From the NCBI GenBank assembly GCA_029939445.1, contig JAOZSY010000002.1, positions 24,441-47,073 on the forward strand: a stretch of DNA of 22,633 nucleotides, in the 5' to 3' direction. The DNA is from Bacteroidales bacterium (GTDB lineage Bacteria; Bacteroidota; Bacteroidia; Bacteroidales; UBA1556). The position numbers and the translations under genes are program-made. This document shows positions 6,316 through 14,200 of this stretch, in pieces. Numbering within the stretch: the stretch's first letter is position 1; every line of letters starts with the position of its first letter. The notes under the pieces are model-generated. The model did no database searches, had not been told where the DNA came from, and worked only from the letters and a program-made list of their open reading frames with translations.

Positions 6316-8409
6316 ATGAACAGATTTTTGATAATAATAGCAGCAACTATTACGCTTTTTATGTTTTCATGTGAAAATGTAAAAATAAGAAAAGCCACAA
6401 ATAGTAAACAAGCTAATGAAACAGCAGCTGAAGCTACAGAATTTGTAAACCCAGGGATAATGACTCCTGAGGTATTGTGGAAACTAGGAAGAGTTTCGGA
6501 GGTGCAAGTATCTCCCGATGGTAAGAATATCCTTTTTGCTATAACACGCTATGAACTAGCGGATAATAAAGGCGATAAGAACATCTTTGTAATGAGTGCT
6601 GAAGGCGGAGAACCTGTTCAACTTACTTTCTGCAAAAAAAGTGAGTATAATGGTATTTGGAATATTGATGGAAGCAAGATTGGTTTTATCTCATCTAAAA
6701 GTGGCGATGCTCAAATATGGGAAATGAATATTGATGGAAGTAGTAAAACTCAAATATCAAATATTGAAGGTGGAATTAGTTCTTTTAATTATAGCAACAC
6801 AGGAAATAAGATTGCTTATAGCAAAAGCGTAAAAATTGACGCTACAACATTAGATATGTACCCTGACCTACCAAAGGCAAATGCTAAAATATATGACGAT
6901 TTAATGTATCGCCATTGGGACCATTGGGCTGACGAAAGCTATAGCCATATTTTTACTGCTGATTTTAAAGACAGCAAACTTTCTAATAATACAGATTTGA
7001 TGGAAGGCGAACGTTTTGATGCTTCTATTGGCAATTGCGCTTGGAATAATGACGATTCTAAAATAGCTATTAGCTATAAGCGTCTTTTTGGAAAAGAATA
7101 TGCAGTAAGTACTAATACTGAAGTTTACATTTATAATTTTACTAATAATACCAATATAAATTTAACGGAAATTGGATTTGATGGTTATGATAATGGCCCA
7201 GTATGGTCGCCTAATGGAAGGTATTTAGTATGGTCGAGTATGGCAACACCAGGTTTTGAATCAGACAAAAATCGCATAATGCTATATGATTTTGAAACAA
7301 GAAAGACAACTGATTATAGCGAAGGTTTTGACCAAAGCTCCTCAGATTTTGCTTTCAGTGCTGACTCTAAGGTTATATACTTTATTTCGGGAATTGAAGC
7401 TACATATCAAGTTTATTCAGTGAATTTGGAGAATAAAGCTATTCGTCAAATTACTAAAGGAGACCATAATTACCAAAGTGTAGCAATTGCTGATCACAAA
7501 TTAATTGGTAGCAAAATGAATATGAAAACTCCTACCGAAATTTATGCAATAAGCTCACTAGGAGAAGAAACCCAACTTAGTTTTACGAATAAAGAAATTC
7601 TTGATGAGCTTACTCCTGCAGAATTTGAGAAACGATGGATAGAAACCACTGATGGTAAAAAAGAATTAGTATGGGTAATATATCCACCAAATTTTGATAA
7701 AAACAAGAAATATCCTGCATTACTATATTGCCAAGGAGGGCCACAATCGGCAGTAAGTCAATTTTTCAGCTACCGATGGAATTTCCAAATAATGGCTTCT
7801 AATGGTTATATTGTTGTAGCACCTAATCGCCGTGGACTTCCTACTTTTGGACAAGAATGGAATGACCAAATTAGTGGTGACTACGGAGGACAAAATATGG
7901 ATGACTACATCTCTGCTATTGATGCTCTTTCTAAAGAATCTTATGTTGATGAGAATAATTTGGGAGCAATTGGTGCAAGTTATGGAGGTTATAGCATTTA
8001 TTGGTTAGCTGGCCATCACGAAGGTAGATTTAAAGCACTAATTTCGCATTGTGGAATATTTGACTTGCCAAGTATGTATGCCGCTACTGAGGAAACTTTC
8101 TTTGTGCAACATGATTTAGGTGGTGCTCCATGGGAGAAAAAACAACCTAAAAGTTATAAGGAATTTAACCCTCGCAACTTTGTCGGCAATTGGGACGCTC
8201 CAATTCTAGTTATTACTGGCGGATATGATTTCCGTATCCCTTATGCGCAAAGCATGCAAGCTTTTAATGCAGCTCAATTGCAAGGTGTGCCTAGTAGATT
8301 CCTTTTCTTCCCTGACGAGTCGCATTTTGTTGTACAACCTCAAAACTCTGTGCTATGGCAAAGAGAGTTTAAAGGATTCTTAGATAAATATCTAAAGACA
8401 GAGAATTAA
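6316..8409 (+). CDS. S9-family prolyl oligopeptidase-type serine peptidase, lipoprotein (DPP5-like)
   Basis: 697 residues from the ATG at 6316. An in-frame ATG at 6268 would overlap the TPR gene and put 16 polar residues before the signal peptide, so 6316 is preferred. The signal sequence ends in the lipobox FMFSC (C19). Residues about 45-400 form the beta-propeller with WD40/PD40-like repeats (VSPDGKNILFA, WSPNGRYLVWSS, FSADSKVIYF). Residues about 430-697 are the alpha/beta hydrolase domain with GASYGGY carrying the nucleophile S555, D638 in GGYDFRIP and H670 in DESHF. The length and triad spacing resemble the dipeptidyl peptidase DPP5 of Porphyromonas gingivalis, as I recall it. The likely role is trimming dipeptides from oligopeptides in the periplasm. 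Substrate preference is not determined by the sequence. Confidence 0.93.
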   Translation: MNRFLIIIAATITLFMFSCENVKIRKATNSKQANETAAEATEFVNPGIMTPEVLWKLGRVSEVQVSPDGKNILFAITRYELADNKGDKNIFVMSAEGGEPVQLTFCKKSEYNGIWNIDGSKIGFISSKSGDAQIWEMNIDGSSKTQISNIEGGISSFNYSNTGNKIAYSKSVKIDATTLDMYPDLPKANAKIYDDLMYRHWDHWADESYSHIFTADFKDSKLSNNTDLMEGERFDASIGNCAWNNDDSKIAISYKRLFGKEYAVSTNTEVYIYNFTNNTNINLTEIGFDGYDNGPVWSPNGRYLVWSSMATPGFESDKNRIMLYDFETRKTTDYSEGFDQSSSDFAFSADSKVIYFISGIEATYQVYSVNLENKAIRQITKGDHNYQSVAIADHKLIGSKMNMKTPTEIYAISSLGEETQLSFTNKEILDELTPAEFEKRWIETTDGKKELVWVIYPPNFDKNKKYPALLYCQGGPQSAVSQFFSYRWNFQIMASNGYIVVAPNRRGLPTFGQEWNDQISGDYGGQNMDDYISAIDALSKESYVDENNLGAIGASYGGYSIYWLAGHHEGRFKALISHCGIFDLPSMYAATEETFFVQHDLGGAPWEKKQPKSYKEFNPRNFVGNWDAPILVITGGYDFRIPYAQSMQAFNAAQLQGVPSRFLFFPDESHFVVQPQNSVLWQREFKGFLDKYLKTEN

Positions 8410-8412
8410 TAT

Positions 8413-8451
8413 AAAAAAGGTGTGTAAACTAATAAGATACACACCTTTTTT
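8413..8451 (+). terminator. Rho-independent terminator after the S9 peptidase
   Basis: Perfect 14-bp stem AAAAAAGGTGTGTA (8413-8426) / TACACACCTTTTTT (8438-8451) with an 11-nt loop, starting 4 bp after the stop codon. It closes the TPR lipoprotein / peptidase unit. Confidence 0.93.
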
Positions 8452-8496
8452 AATACTCCCTATCCACTGCAAAAATCAATTTATCCAATAAGTGAA

Positions 8497-9804
8497 ATGG
8501 ATTATATAATTACAATAATATTTATAGCCTTGAGCTTCTATATTATAAATAAAACTCTTATTTATAATACTAAGAGTATTCCAAAATTATGGATAAATAT
8601 TGCCTTTAGTATTAAACTACTAGCGGCAATGGCTATGATTATTATTTACTCTAGGTCAGAAAAAATAAAATCTGATGCTGATATTTTTAGATACTATGAA
8701 GATTCTGAAGTAATTTTTTCGGCATTGCAAAATGGTGAACCTATTGCATACTTGCAGCTAATAACAGGAATAAACTCTGATGATAGCAGTTTAGATAAGT
8801 ACTATATTCAAATAAATAATTTTGAGCATCAGGAAGAAAATAATCTTACTTCAAACAGATTATTTATCCGCTATATTGCTTTCTTAAGTATTTTTACTTT
8901 AGGAACTTACGGAGGAATAGTTGTTATCACAAGCTTTTTGGCTTTTACAGGTTTATGGTGGATCTTTCTTTTCTTTTATTCCAAATTGAAAAAACTAAAA
9001 TGGGTTATTTTTGGAATTGTTTTCTTTACACCTTCCATTGTTTATTGGACATCGGGCATTCTTAAAGAAAGCTTATTAATTCTTGCCATAAGCCTAATTT
9101 TTAATTGTGGCAATTATGCTTTGCAAGGCAAACATCCCATCAAAAGAATCTTTATTCTTATATTGGCATTTACTGTAATATTTAATATTAAGCCTTTTAT
9201 TCTTCTAATACTAGCTCCTCCAATACTCGCCTACTTATGGCTTTATTTTAGACCTACACAACGAGCTTTAATTCCATATTTTATGATGTTTTTTATTGCC
9301 TTTAGCTTTGTTAGCGAATCTGGTACATACATGGATATTGGAATTTATGACCTTTTATTAGAAAAACAGTTGCAATTTACAGAACTTGCTTTATCTGAAG
9401 ATTCTGGGAGTCTTGTGTCTCCAATAATGTTTCAAGCAAATTCAATCTCAATAGCTACAAACTCTCCAATAGCGATAATAAATACATTATTTAGACCTAT
9501 GTTTTGGGAAGTAAATAATATAATGGCATTATTTGCCTCAGTCGAGAATTTAGCAATAATAATTCTTATATTACTAATAATAATTTTTCCAAGAAATGAT
9601 GTAGATGATCCAAGTCTAGTTTGGTTTACTTTCATATTTTCAATTAGCTTTTTTATTATTATTGGATTAGCAACTCCTGTATTAGGAGCATTATCAAGAT
9701 ATAGAGTTATAGGTCTATTATTTTTCTTATTAGGCTTAATTCAACTTTTAGATATTGAGAAAATTAAAAATATTATTTCTAGAAAACTAATTACAAAAAA
9801 ATAA
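8497..9804 (+). CDS. Polytopic inner-membrane protein, possibly polysaccharide-related
   Basis: 435 residues with about ten or eleven hydrophobic segments. A hydrophilic loop of about 80 residues (roughly 50-130) lies after the second segment. The segment TPSIVYWTSGILKESLLI and the later GALSRYRVIGLLFFLLG resemble motifs I associate with EpsG/Wzy-like membrane proteins of surface polysaccharide synthesis (FPSxxFWxSGxxK and an RYR before the last helices). That resemblance is by eye and weak, so no function is assigned. No nucleotide-sugar-binding or glycosyltransferase catalytic motif is evident. It starts 45 bp after a strong terminator and no clear -7 box is visible there. The heptose gene hldD follows 76 bp downstream behind its own -7 box. 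Confidence 0.8.
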   Translation: MDYIITIIFIALSFYIINKTLIYNTKSIPKLWINIAFSIKLLAAMAMIIIYSRSEKIKSDADIFRYYEDSEVIFSALQNGEPIAYLQLITGINSDDSSLDKYYIQINNFEHQEENNLTSNRLFIRYIAFLSIFTLGTYGGIVVITSFLAFTGLWWIFLFFYSKLKKLKWVIFGIVFFTPSIVYWTSGILKESLLILAISLIFNCGNYALQGKHPIKRIFILILAFTVIFNIKPFILLILAPPILAYLWLYFRPTQRALIPYFMMFFIAFSFVSESGTYMDIGIYDLLLEKQLQFTELALSEDSGSLVSPIMFQANSISIATNSPIAIINTLFRPMFWEVNNIMALFASVENLAIIILILLIIIFPRNDVDDPSLVWFTFIFSISFFIIIGLATPVLGALSRYRVIGLLFFLLGLIQLLDIEKIKNIISRKLITKK

Positions 9805-9805
9805 G

Positions 9806-9813
9806 TACTTTTG
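9806..9813 (+). promoter_or_regulatory. Putative promoter -7 element of hldD
   Basis: TACTTTTG matches TAnnTTTG, begins 1 bp after the stop codon of the preceding membrane-protein gene and lies 67 bp before the hldD ATG. No good -33 element is seen. A perfect inverted repeat lies just downstream at 9819-9837. Confidence 0.5.
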
Positions 9814-9818
9814 ACAGA

Positions 9819-9837
9819 GCAATATTATTAATATTGC
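9819..9837. promoter_or_regulatory. Perfect inverted repeat in the hldD leader
   Basis: GCAATATT (9819-9826) and AATATTGC (9830-9837) are perfect 8-bp arms around ATT. The repeat begins about 5 bp after the -7 element, so it would span or closely follow the transcription start. An operator for a dimeric regulator or a small 5' leader hairpin are both possible. Confidence 0.4.
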
Positions 9838-9880
9838 ATCATTATAATACACTGAATATTAATTATATAAGCCAATAATC

Positions 9881-10846
9881 ATGATAGTAGTAACAGGAGC
9901 AGCAGGATTTATAGGAAGCGTATTAATTGGCGCACTAAACGACGAAGGTATAACAGAAATTATTCTTGTTGATAAATTTGGTGATTCTAGTAAGATGAAA
10001 AACCTTGAGAAAAAAATATATTCTAAACTTATTGAAAGAGATACTTTTATTGAATGGTTTAAGAAAAATAGCTCAGAAGTAGATTTTGTATTCCATATTG
10101 GTGCTCGTAGTGCAACTACAGGCTTTGATAAAGAAGTATATGACGAACTAAATTTAAACTACACCAAAGACGTATGGAATATTTGCGTTGAGGCTGAAAT
10201 TCCTATGATATACGCATCTTCTGCTGCAACCTATGGCGATGGAGAATTTGGTTATGATGACGACCATAGTTTAGTGGAAAAGTTAAAGCCATTAAATCTT
10301 TATGGCGAATCAAAAAATGATTTTGATAAATGGGCTCTAAAACAAGAAAAGACTCCCCCACATTGGTATGGAATGAAATATTTTAATGTATATGGTCCAA
10401 ACGAATTTCATAAAGGGAGAATGGCTTCCGTAATTCATAGTGCTTTTCATCAAATAAAAGAAACCGGCGGAATGAAGCTTTTCAAATCTCATAACCCTGA
10501 TTATGAGGATGGTGGACAATTACGTGATTTTGTATATGTAAAAGATGTAGTAGAGGTAATGATGTTCTTATGGGAATACGAGGCCGAATCTGGATTGTAC
10601 AATGTTGGAACAGGTAATGCTAGAAGTTTTTTAGATTTAGCTAAAGCTACATTTAAAGCTATGGGAGTAAAAGAGAATATCACATTTATTGATACCCCTA
10701 TAGATATAAGAGATAAATACCAGTATTTTACCGAAGCAAATATGAATAAGCTAATAATGCAAGGTTATGGAGTTCCTTTTTATAGCCTTGAGGATGGCGT
10801 TGATGATTATGTAAAAGATTTCTTATTAAAAGAAGACTATTATTAA
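9881..10846 (+). CDS. hldD: ADP-L-glycero-D-manno-heptose 6-epimerase
   Basis: 321 residues (E. coli HldD has 310). The enzyme inverts C6 of ADP-D-glycero-beta-D-manno-heptose to give the L form, the donor for the inner-core heptose of LPS. It is an extended short-chain dehydrogenase: the Rossmann motif TGAAGFIG (G6, G9, G12) starts the protein, YASSAATYGDG is the family active-site segment, and Y141-x3-K145 is the catalytic pair. K178, in the segment YGPNEFHKGRMASV, coincides with the second functional lysine of the E. coli enzyme. RDFVYVKDV, YNVGTGNARSF and KYQYFTEANMNKL also match HldD specifically. The partner kinase gene hldE1 lies 2.7 kb away on the other strand. No terminator of good quality follows. 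Confidence 0.96.
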   Translation: MIVVTGAAGFIGSVLIGALNDEGITEIILVDKFGDSSKMKNLEKKIYSKLIERDTFIEWFKKNSSEVDFVFHIGARSATTGFDKEVYDELNLNYTKDVWNICVEAEIPMIYASSAATYGDGEFGYDDDHSLVEKLKPLNLYGESKNDFDKWALKQEKTPPHWYGMKYFNVYGPNEFHKGRMASVIHSAFHQIKETGGMKLFKSHNPDYEDGGQLRDFVYVKDVVEVMMFLWEYEAESGLYNVGTGNARSFLDLAKATFKAMGVKENITFIDTPIDIRDKYQYFTEANMNKLIMQGYGVPFYSLEDGVDDYVKDFLLKEDYY

Positions 10847-10950
10847 CAATTACATATTAAAAAAGTTTCTCTTTAATTAAACCTTTTGTATATTTTTTGT
10901 CTAATTTTAATATTCTAAAAGACTAAAACATTTTACAAAAGCATAATTAA

Positions 10951-11193
10951 ATGAAAACAACTCATCTAACAGAGGTTGAAATCGCATTATGTGCCGAAGC
11001 AGTAGCAACAGACTCTGCTGCAAATACGGTATCCGATTTTAGCAAGAAACACCTAAACCACTGCGATAGCTGCAAAAAGCAAGTTAATGATTTAGCTGAA
11101 ACCATTCGTCAAAAGTATAATGATGAAATTGTAATTGGACTAAATAATGTAATGAGAAAAAGAAGTGTATTGTTTAGCTGGATAGGCCTATAA
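10951..11193 (+). CDS. Small cytoplasmic protein with HxxxCxxC zinc motif (anti-sigma zinc-finger-like)
   Basis: 80 residues, not recognised as a named protein. H34-x3-C38-x2-C41 (KHLNHCDSCKK) is the core of the zinc-binding anti-sigma (ZAS / zf-HC2) fold, and the preceding TEVEIALCAEAVA helix with C14 sits where such proteins have their first helix. No signal peptide or full transmembrane helix is present, so it should be soluble, unlike most anti-sigma factors with a membrane anchor. No sigma factor gene is adjacent. It lies 104 bp after hldD and converges with the - strand genes. It could be a redox- or zinc-responsive regulator or simply a small structural zinc protein. The gene itself is likely real: the frame is intact, the composition is protein-like and the motif is preserved. 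Confidence 0.65.
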   Translation: MKTTHLTEVEIALCAEAVATDSAANTVSDFSKKHLNHCDSCKKQVNDLAETIRQKYNDEIVIGLNNVMRKRSVLFSWIGL

Positions 11194-11240
11194 AACACCT
11201 AATCGACTATAGATTTGCTCTTTAATTTATCCATAATAGG

Positions 11241-11798
11241 CTAAAATCTCCTCTTATTATATCTAATCCTTTTAGTTTTTCCTTCATCATTATTTAGCTC
11301 TACATTATCAATAGGCATAAACGATGGCAATAATGCAATTACAAGCATTATTATAAATACAATAATATCGTCTATCCCCATAAAGTTTGACATATTATCC
11401 ACAAACATAAAAACACTATCAAAGTTTAAAGCTTTAAAGTAAAAGAATATATGCTCCCACGACATGGTAGATCTATCAATATAAGCTTCCAAGAAAAAAT
11501 CATAATAATGCTCAAAGATTAAGTATTTTCCAAGGAAGAAAGTCACTGCTGCAAAGAATAGGCTAAAGAATATTTTTCGTGGCTCTCCATTTTCCTTCAT
11601 ATAAAAATAGGTAAGCAACGCCTGTAATAGAACTGAAAAGACATAAACAATATACAATAGATTGAAACCATATACAACTTGCAAATAAAAGCCCCAAATA
11701 GACCCTAATATGGACAATAAAAGAAGTAATAACAGATACTGCCAATTTAATGATTCATTGGCTTGTATGAAGCTTCTTGCTTTTTGAAAAAATAACAT
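11241..11798 (-). CDS. Hypothetical inner-membrane protein, four predicted helices
   Basis: 185 residues, family not recognised. Hydrophobic segments lie at about 18-37 (LLLLLLLSILGSIWGFYL), 43-66, 74-95 and 144-163. Between the third and fourth is an aromatic-rich stretch with Glu/His/Asp (EHYYDFFLEAYIDRSTMSWEH, about residues 96-116). The C-terminal tail is hydrophilic and strongly basic at the end (KTKRIRYNKRRF), which by the positive-inside rule places it in the cytoplasm. The start is 8 bp after the stop codon of the lipoprotein gene, so the two are co-transcribed with hldE1. No catalytic motif is apparent. Confidence 0.8.
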   Translation of the reverse strand: MLFFQKARSFIQANESLNWQYLLLLLLLSILGSIWGFYLQVVYGFNLLYIVYVFSVLLQALLTYFYMKENGEPRKIFFSLFFAAVTFFLGKYLIFEHYYDFFLEAYIDRSTMSWEHIFFYFKALNFDSVFMFVDNMSNFMGIDDIIVFIIMLVIALLPSFMPIDNVELNNDEGKTKRIRYNKRRF

Positions 11799-11806
11799 AA
11801 ATATAT

Positions 11807-12496
11807 CTAATAAGAGGTACTAAGTTCAGGAGGTTTTTCGGTATATTTAAATGATAATTTGAAATTAAACTCACGGTAAATTTCTTCGTATTCCTTTTCA
11901 CTTAATTCATCAATTTCTTTCAGGTATGCCATTTCAGAATATTCACGAACTGAAGCTAGGTATCCTATTATAATTTGATAAATATATGGATTAAGATTCA
12001 CCATCATATCCTTTCGACTTGAACTAAGCCATATTCCATTATTATATGCACCTACGGCATAATTATTATCACTACCAAAGCTTAGCATCTGCTTTCTAAC
12101 AAAGCTTGGAATACTATCCACTTCAGTATATATTCTCTCTATTTCCGTATTATAACCATCCTTCACTATTTCGAGCACCATTTTATCATTAAACCTACCT
12201 TTAAAACATGGAGGTGGTTCTATTCCAATTTCCAAAGTATTTCTATTTACTTCCGAAACCATTGTTTTGGTTTTCATATCAAATAATAAATACGGCCAAT
12301 TTTTCTCGCCTCCAACGCAGTATATTGCGGTAAGATAATCTACCATTTCGCCAAGAGTTCCTATTGAATCGGTTGGAATCAGTAATTGCTGATATGATTG
12401 CTTAAACACATTTTCTTCGCGTTGGCTCATATTCTTGCTGCTACATGCAAATAATGTAAGCAGAATAATTATAGAAAAGCTAAATATATATTTCAC
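11807..12496 (-). CDS. Hypothetical lipoprotein linked to hldE1
   Basis: 229 residues. The signal sequence MKYIFSFSIIILLTLFAC is a clean lipoprotein signal with C18 in LFAC, followed by SSKN. The mature part is mixed alpha/beta with a Pro/Cys stretch EPPPCFKG (C99) and an acidic helix late in the sequence (YLKEIDELSEKEYEEIYREF, 193-212). I do not recognise the family. It starts 9 bp after the hldE1 stop and ends 8 bp before the next membrane protein gene, so the three form one transcription unit. A periplasmic or outer-membrane role is inferred from the lipobox; any link to LPS is by context only. Confidence 0.82.
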   Translation of the reverse strand: MKYIFSFSIIILLTLFACSSKNMSQREENVFKQSYQQLLIPTDSIGTLGEMVDYLTAIYCVGGEKNWPYLLFDMKTKTMVSEVNRNTLEIGIEPPPCFKGRFNDKMVLEIVKDGYNTEIERIYTEVDSIPSFVRKQMLSFGSDNNYAVGAYNNGIWLSSSRKDMMVNLNPYIYQIIIGYLASVREYSEMAYLKEIDELSEKEYEEIYREFNFKLSFKYTEKPPELSTSY

Positions 12497-12505
12497 TATT
12501 TGTGC

Positions 12506-13504
12506 TTAATACTTTAAAATATTTATTGATTCTTCCTTTAGTTTTCTCTTATCAATTGGAGAAACTCCAACTTGCTCACAAACTAAACCACCGGCAAGAT
12601 TTGAAAGCTTGGCTGCATCTACAGCCTTAAGTCCAGCAGATAAGCCTAGGGTTAGCACTGATATCACAGTATCACCTGCTCCAGAAACATCAGCAATATT
12701 ACGTACTATAGCCGGAATATGAGTCTGAAGGTTTCTTTCGCATATTAGAATACCATGTTCAGAAAGAGTAACCATTACTACTTCAAGATTATTAGTTCTA
12801 AGTAAGTTCATAGCGGCATCTCTAATTGCTGGTATATCACCATTCTCTAGCTCAATATCGCAACCATCCTTAAGCTCTTTAAAATTTGGTTTTAATAAAG
12901 TTAAATTCCTGAAACTATTAAAATTACGTTTTTTAGGATCAACAGTAATAATAATATTTTTCTTCTTGGCAAGCTTAACAACTGCTTTTATAAGTGTTGG
13001 AGTTATACTCCCTTTGTCATAATCCTCAAATATTATTGCATCAATTTTTTCTTCGATAACAATATTATTTATATGATTTAATAATTCTTTTTCTTCGTTT
13101 CTATTAATATAATACTCAACTTCCTCATCAACTCTTAGCATCTGAACATTATTTCCAATAACACGAAACTTAGTTGTGGTGGGTCTACTTTTACTTCTAA
13201 CAATACCTTTATTGCTCATTTTACGCTTTGCAAGAAGACCAATAAATTCATCACCCCTAGCATCGCTACCAATTACAGAACATAAAAATGGCTTTGCACC
13301 TAAAGCTCTAACATTTAAAGCAACATTAGCGGCTCCACCCATTTTACTACTTCTGCCTTCTACTGATACAACAGGTACTGGTGCTTCTGGCGAAATACGA
13401 TCAACGCTACCCATAAGATATGCATCAACCATCACGTCACCTATAATAAGAATCTTCTTATCCTCAAAATTTAAAAATAAATTCTCTATGGCTGTCTTTG
13501 TCAT
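12506..13504 (-). CDS. hldE1: D-glycero-beta-D-manno-heptose-7-phosphate kinase (HldE/RfaE domain I only)
   Basis: 332 residues from the ATG at 13504. The enzyme phosphorylates heptose 7-phosphate at C1 on the way to ADP-heptose. It is a PfkB/ribokinase-type kinase: the N-terminal signature KMGGAANVALNVRALG covers residues 54-69, FEDYDKG is at 159-165, and the anion hole and catalytic base DVSGAGD are at 272-278 with D278. The E. coli HldE cytidylyl/adenylyltransferase domain is absent, so a separate HldE2-type gene is expected elsewhere. An in-frame ATG at 13558 would lengthen the protein by 18 hydrophobic residues, but a -7 promoter element at 13537-13544 lies inside that extension, and family proteins start near MTKTAIENLF. 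The two genes that follow are tightly linked. Confidence 0.93.
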   Translation of the reverse strand: MTKTAIENLFLNFEDKKILIIGDVMVDAYLMGSVDRISPEAPVPVVSVEGRSSKMGGAANVALNVRALGAKPFLCSVIGSDARGDEFIGLLAKRKMSNKGIVRSKSRPTTTKFRVIGNNVQMLRVDEEVEYYINRNEEKELLNHINNIVIEEKIDAIIFEDYDKGSITPTLIKAVVKLAKKKNIIITVDPKKRNFNSFRNLTLLKPNFKELKDGCDIELENGDIPAIRDAAMNLLRTNNLEVVMVTLSEHGILICERNLQTHIPAIVRNIADVSGAGDTVISVLTLGLSAGLKAVDAAKLSNLAGGLVCEQVGVSPIDKRKLKEESINILKY

Positions 13505-13520
13505 AAACGATATTATTATA

Positions 13521-13532
13521 TTATAGCTATAA
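13521..13532. promoter_or_regulatory. 12-bp palindrome at the putative hldE1 transcription start
   Basis: TTATAGCTATAA is a perfect palindrome lying 4 bp downstream of the proximal -7 element on the - strand, and so across the expected transcription start. In AT-rich DNA such palindromes arise easily; an operator role is inference. Confidence 0.3.
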
Positions 13533-13536
13533 AGTA

Positions 13537-13577
13537 CAAATGTATTAATTATTGGCATTAATACTTAAACAAAAGTA
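13537..13577 (-). promoter_or_regulatory. Two putative promoter -7 elements before hldE1
   Basis: Read on the - strand, TACTTTTG (13570-13577) and TACATTTG (13537-13544) both match TAnnTTTG. The proximal one lies 32 bp before the ATG at 13504 and decides that start. Neither has a clear -33 element. The distal one lies only 14 bp beyond the rdgB stop codon. Confidence 0.5.
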
Positions 13578-13591
13578 GCAATTTTTGTTAA

Positions 13592-14170
13592 CTACATTTT
13601 ATTAAGAAAATTCCACATTTTTTCTACTGCAATTGCTCTGTGACTTATTTTATTTTTTTCTTCTAGTGACATTTGTGCAAAACTCCTATCATAACCCTTA
13701 GGAACAAATATAGGGTCGTAACCAAAACCTTTATCCCCCTGATAATCACTAATAATATCACCAACAATATCACCAACAAAAAAATGAGTTTTTCCTTTTA
13801 ATTTAAGACAAATTGTTGTTGAAAATGTAGCTTTTCTATTTTCTACACCTTCCAATTCCTGTAAAACTTTATTATTATTATCATCAAAAGAACAGTTTTC
13901 TCCAGCATATCGAGCAGAAAATACTCCTGGTCGGTTATCTAAAGCCTCTATTTCTATCCCTGAATCGTCGGCAAAACAATCATAACCGTACTTTTCAAGT
14001 ACCCATACAGCTTTTTGCTCTGCATTTCCTGTAAATGTATTCGCGGTTTCTGGAATATCATCATGGCAGTTTATATCCTTAAGGCTTAGAATTTCGTATT
14101 GAGAAGATAGTTTATCTCTCACCTCTTCTAGCTTATGATCGTTATTTGTTGCAAAAACAATCTTCTTCAT
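13592..14170 (-). CDS. rdgB: XTP/dITP pyrophosphatase (Ham1/RdgB family)
   Basis: 192 residues, the normal family length. The enzyme removes non-canonical purine nucleotides (XTP, dITP, ITP) from the nucleotide pool by cleaving them to monophosphate and pyrophosphate. Family motifs are the start IVFATNNDHKLEEV (nucleotide-binding (S/T)xNxxK, here T8-N10-K13), CFADDSGIEIEAL with the catalytic D68/D69, RPGVFSARYAG, and GFGYDPIFVPKGYDRSFAQM followed by SHRAIAVEKM near the end. Upstream, a terminator separates it from the isomerase gene. No matching -7 element is evident in the short space before its ATG, so how it is transcribed is unclear; read-through of that terminator is possible. Confidence 0.96.
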   Translation of the reverse strand: MKKIVFATNNDHKLEEVRDKLSSQYEILSLKDINCHDDIPETANTFTGNAEQKAVWVLEKYGYDCFADDSGIEIEALDNRPGVFSARYAGENCSFDDNNNKVLQELEGVENRKATFSTTICLKLKGKTHFFVGDIVGDIISDYQGDKGFGYDPIFVPKGYDRSFAQMSLEEKNKISHRAIAVEKMWNFLNKM

Positions 14171-14200
14171 AGTATCTAGTTATATATAATCATATAAAAT

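Noticed and set aside
10857..10896. Terminator after hldD from facing A-rich and T-rich stretches
   Set aside because: The possible stem is AT-only at its ends with a mismatch, would favour the wrong strand, and is no better than chance in this composition.
10951..11193. Classical sigma/anti-sigma operon
   Set aside because: Only the small zinc-motif protein is present; neither neighbour has sigma-factor helix-turn-helix or region 2/4 motifs.
13505..13558. N-terminal extension of the heptose kinase
   Set aside because: The extension contains a -7 promoter box and a palindrome and is not part of the kinase family's N-terminus.
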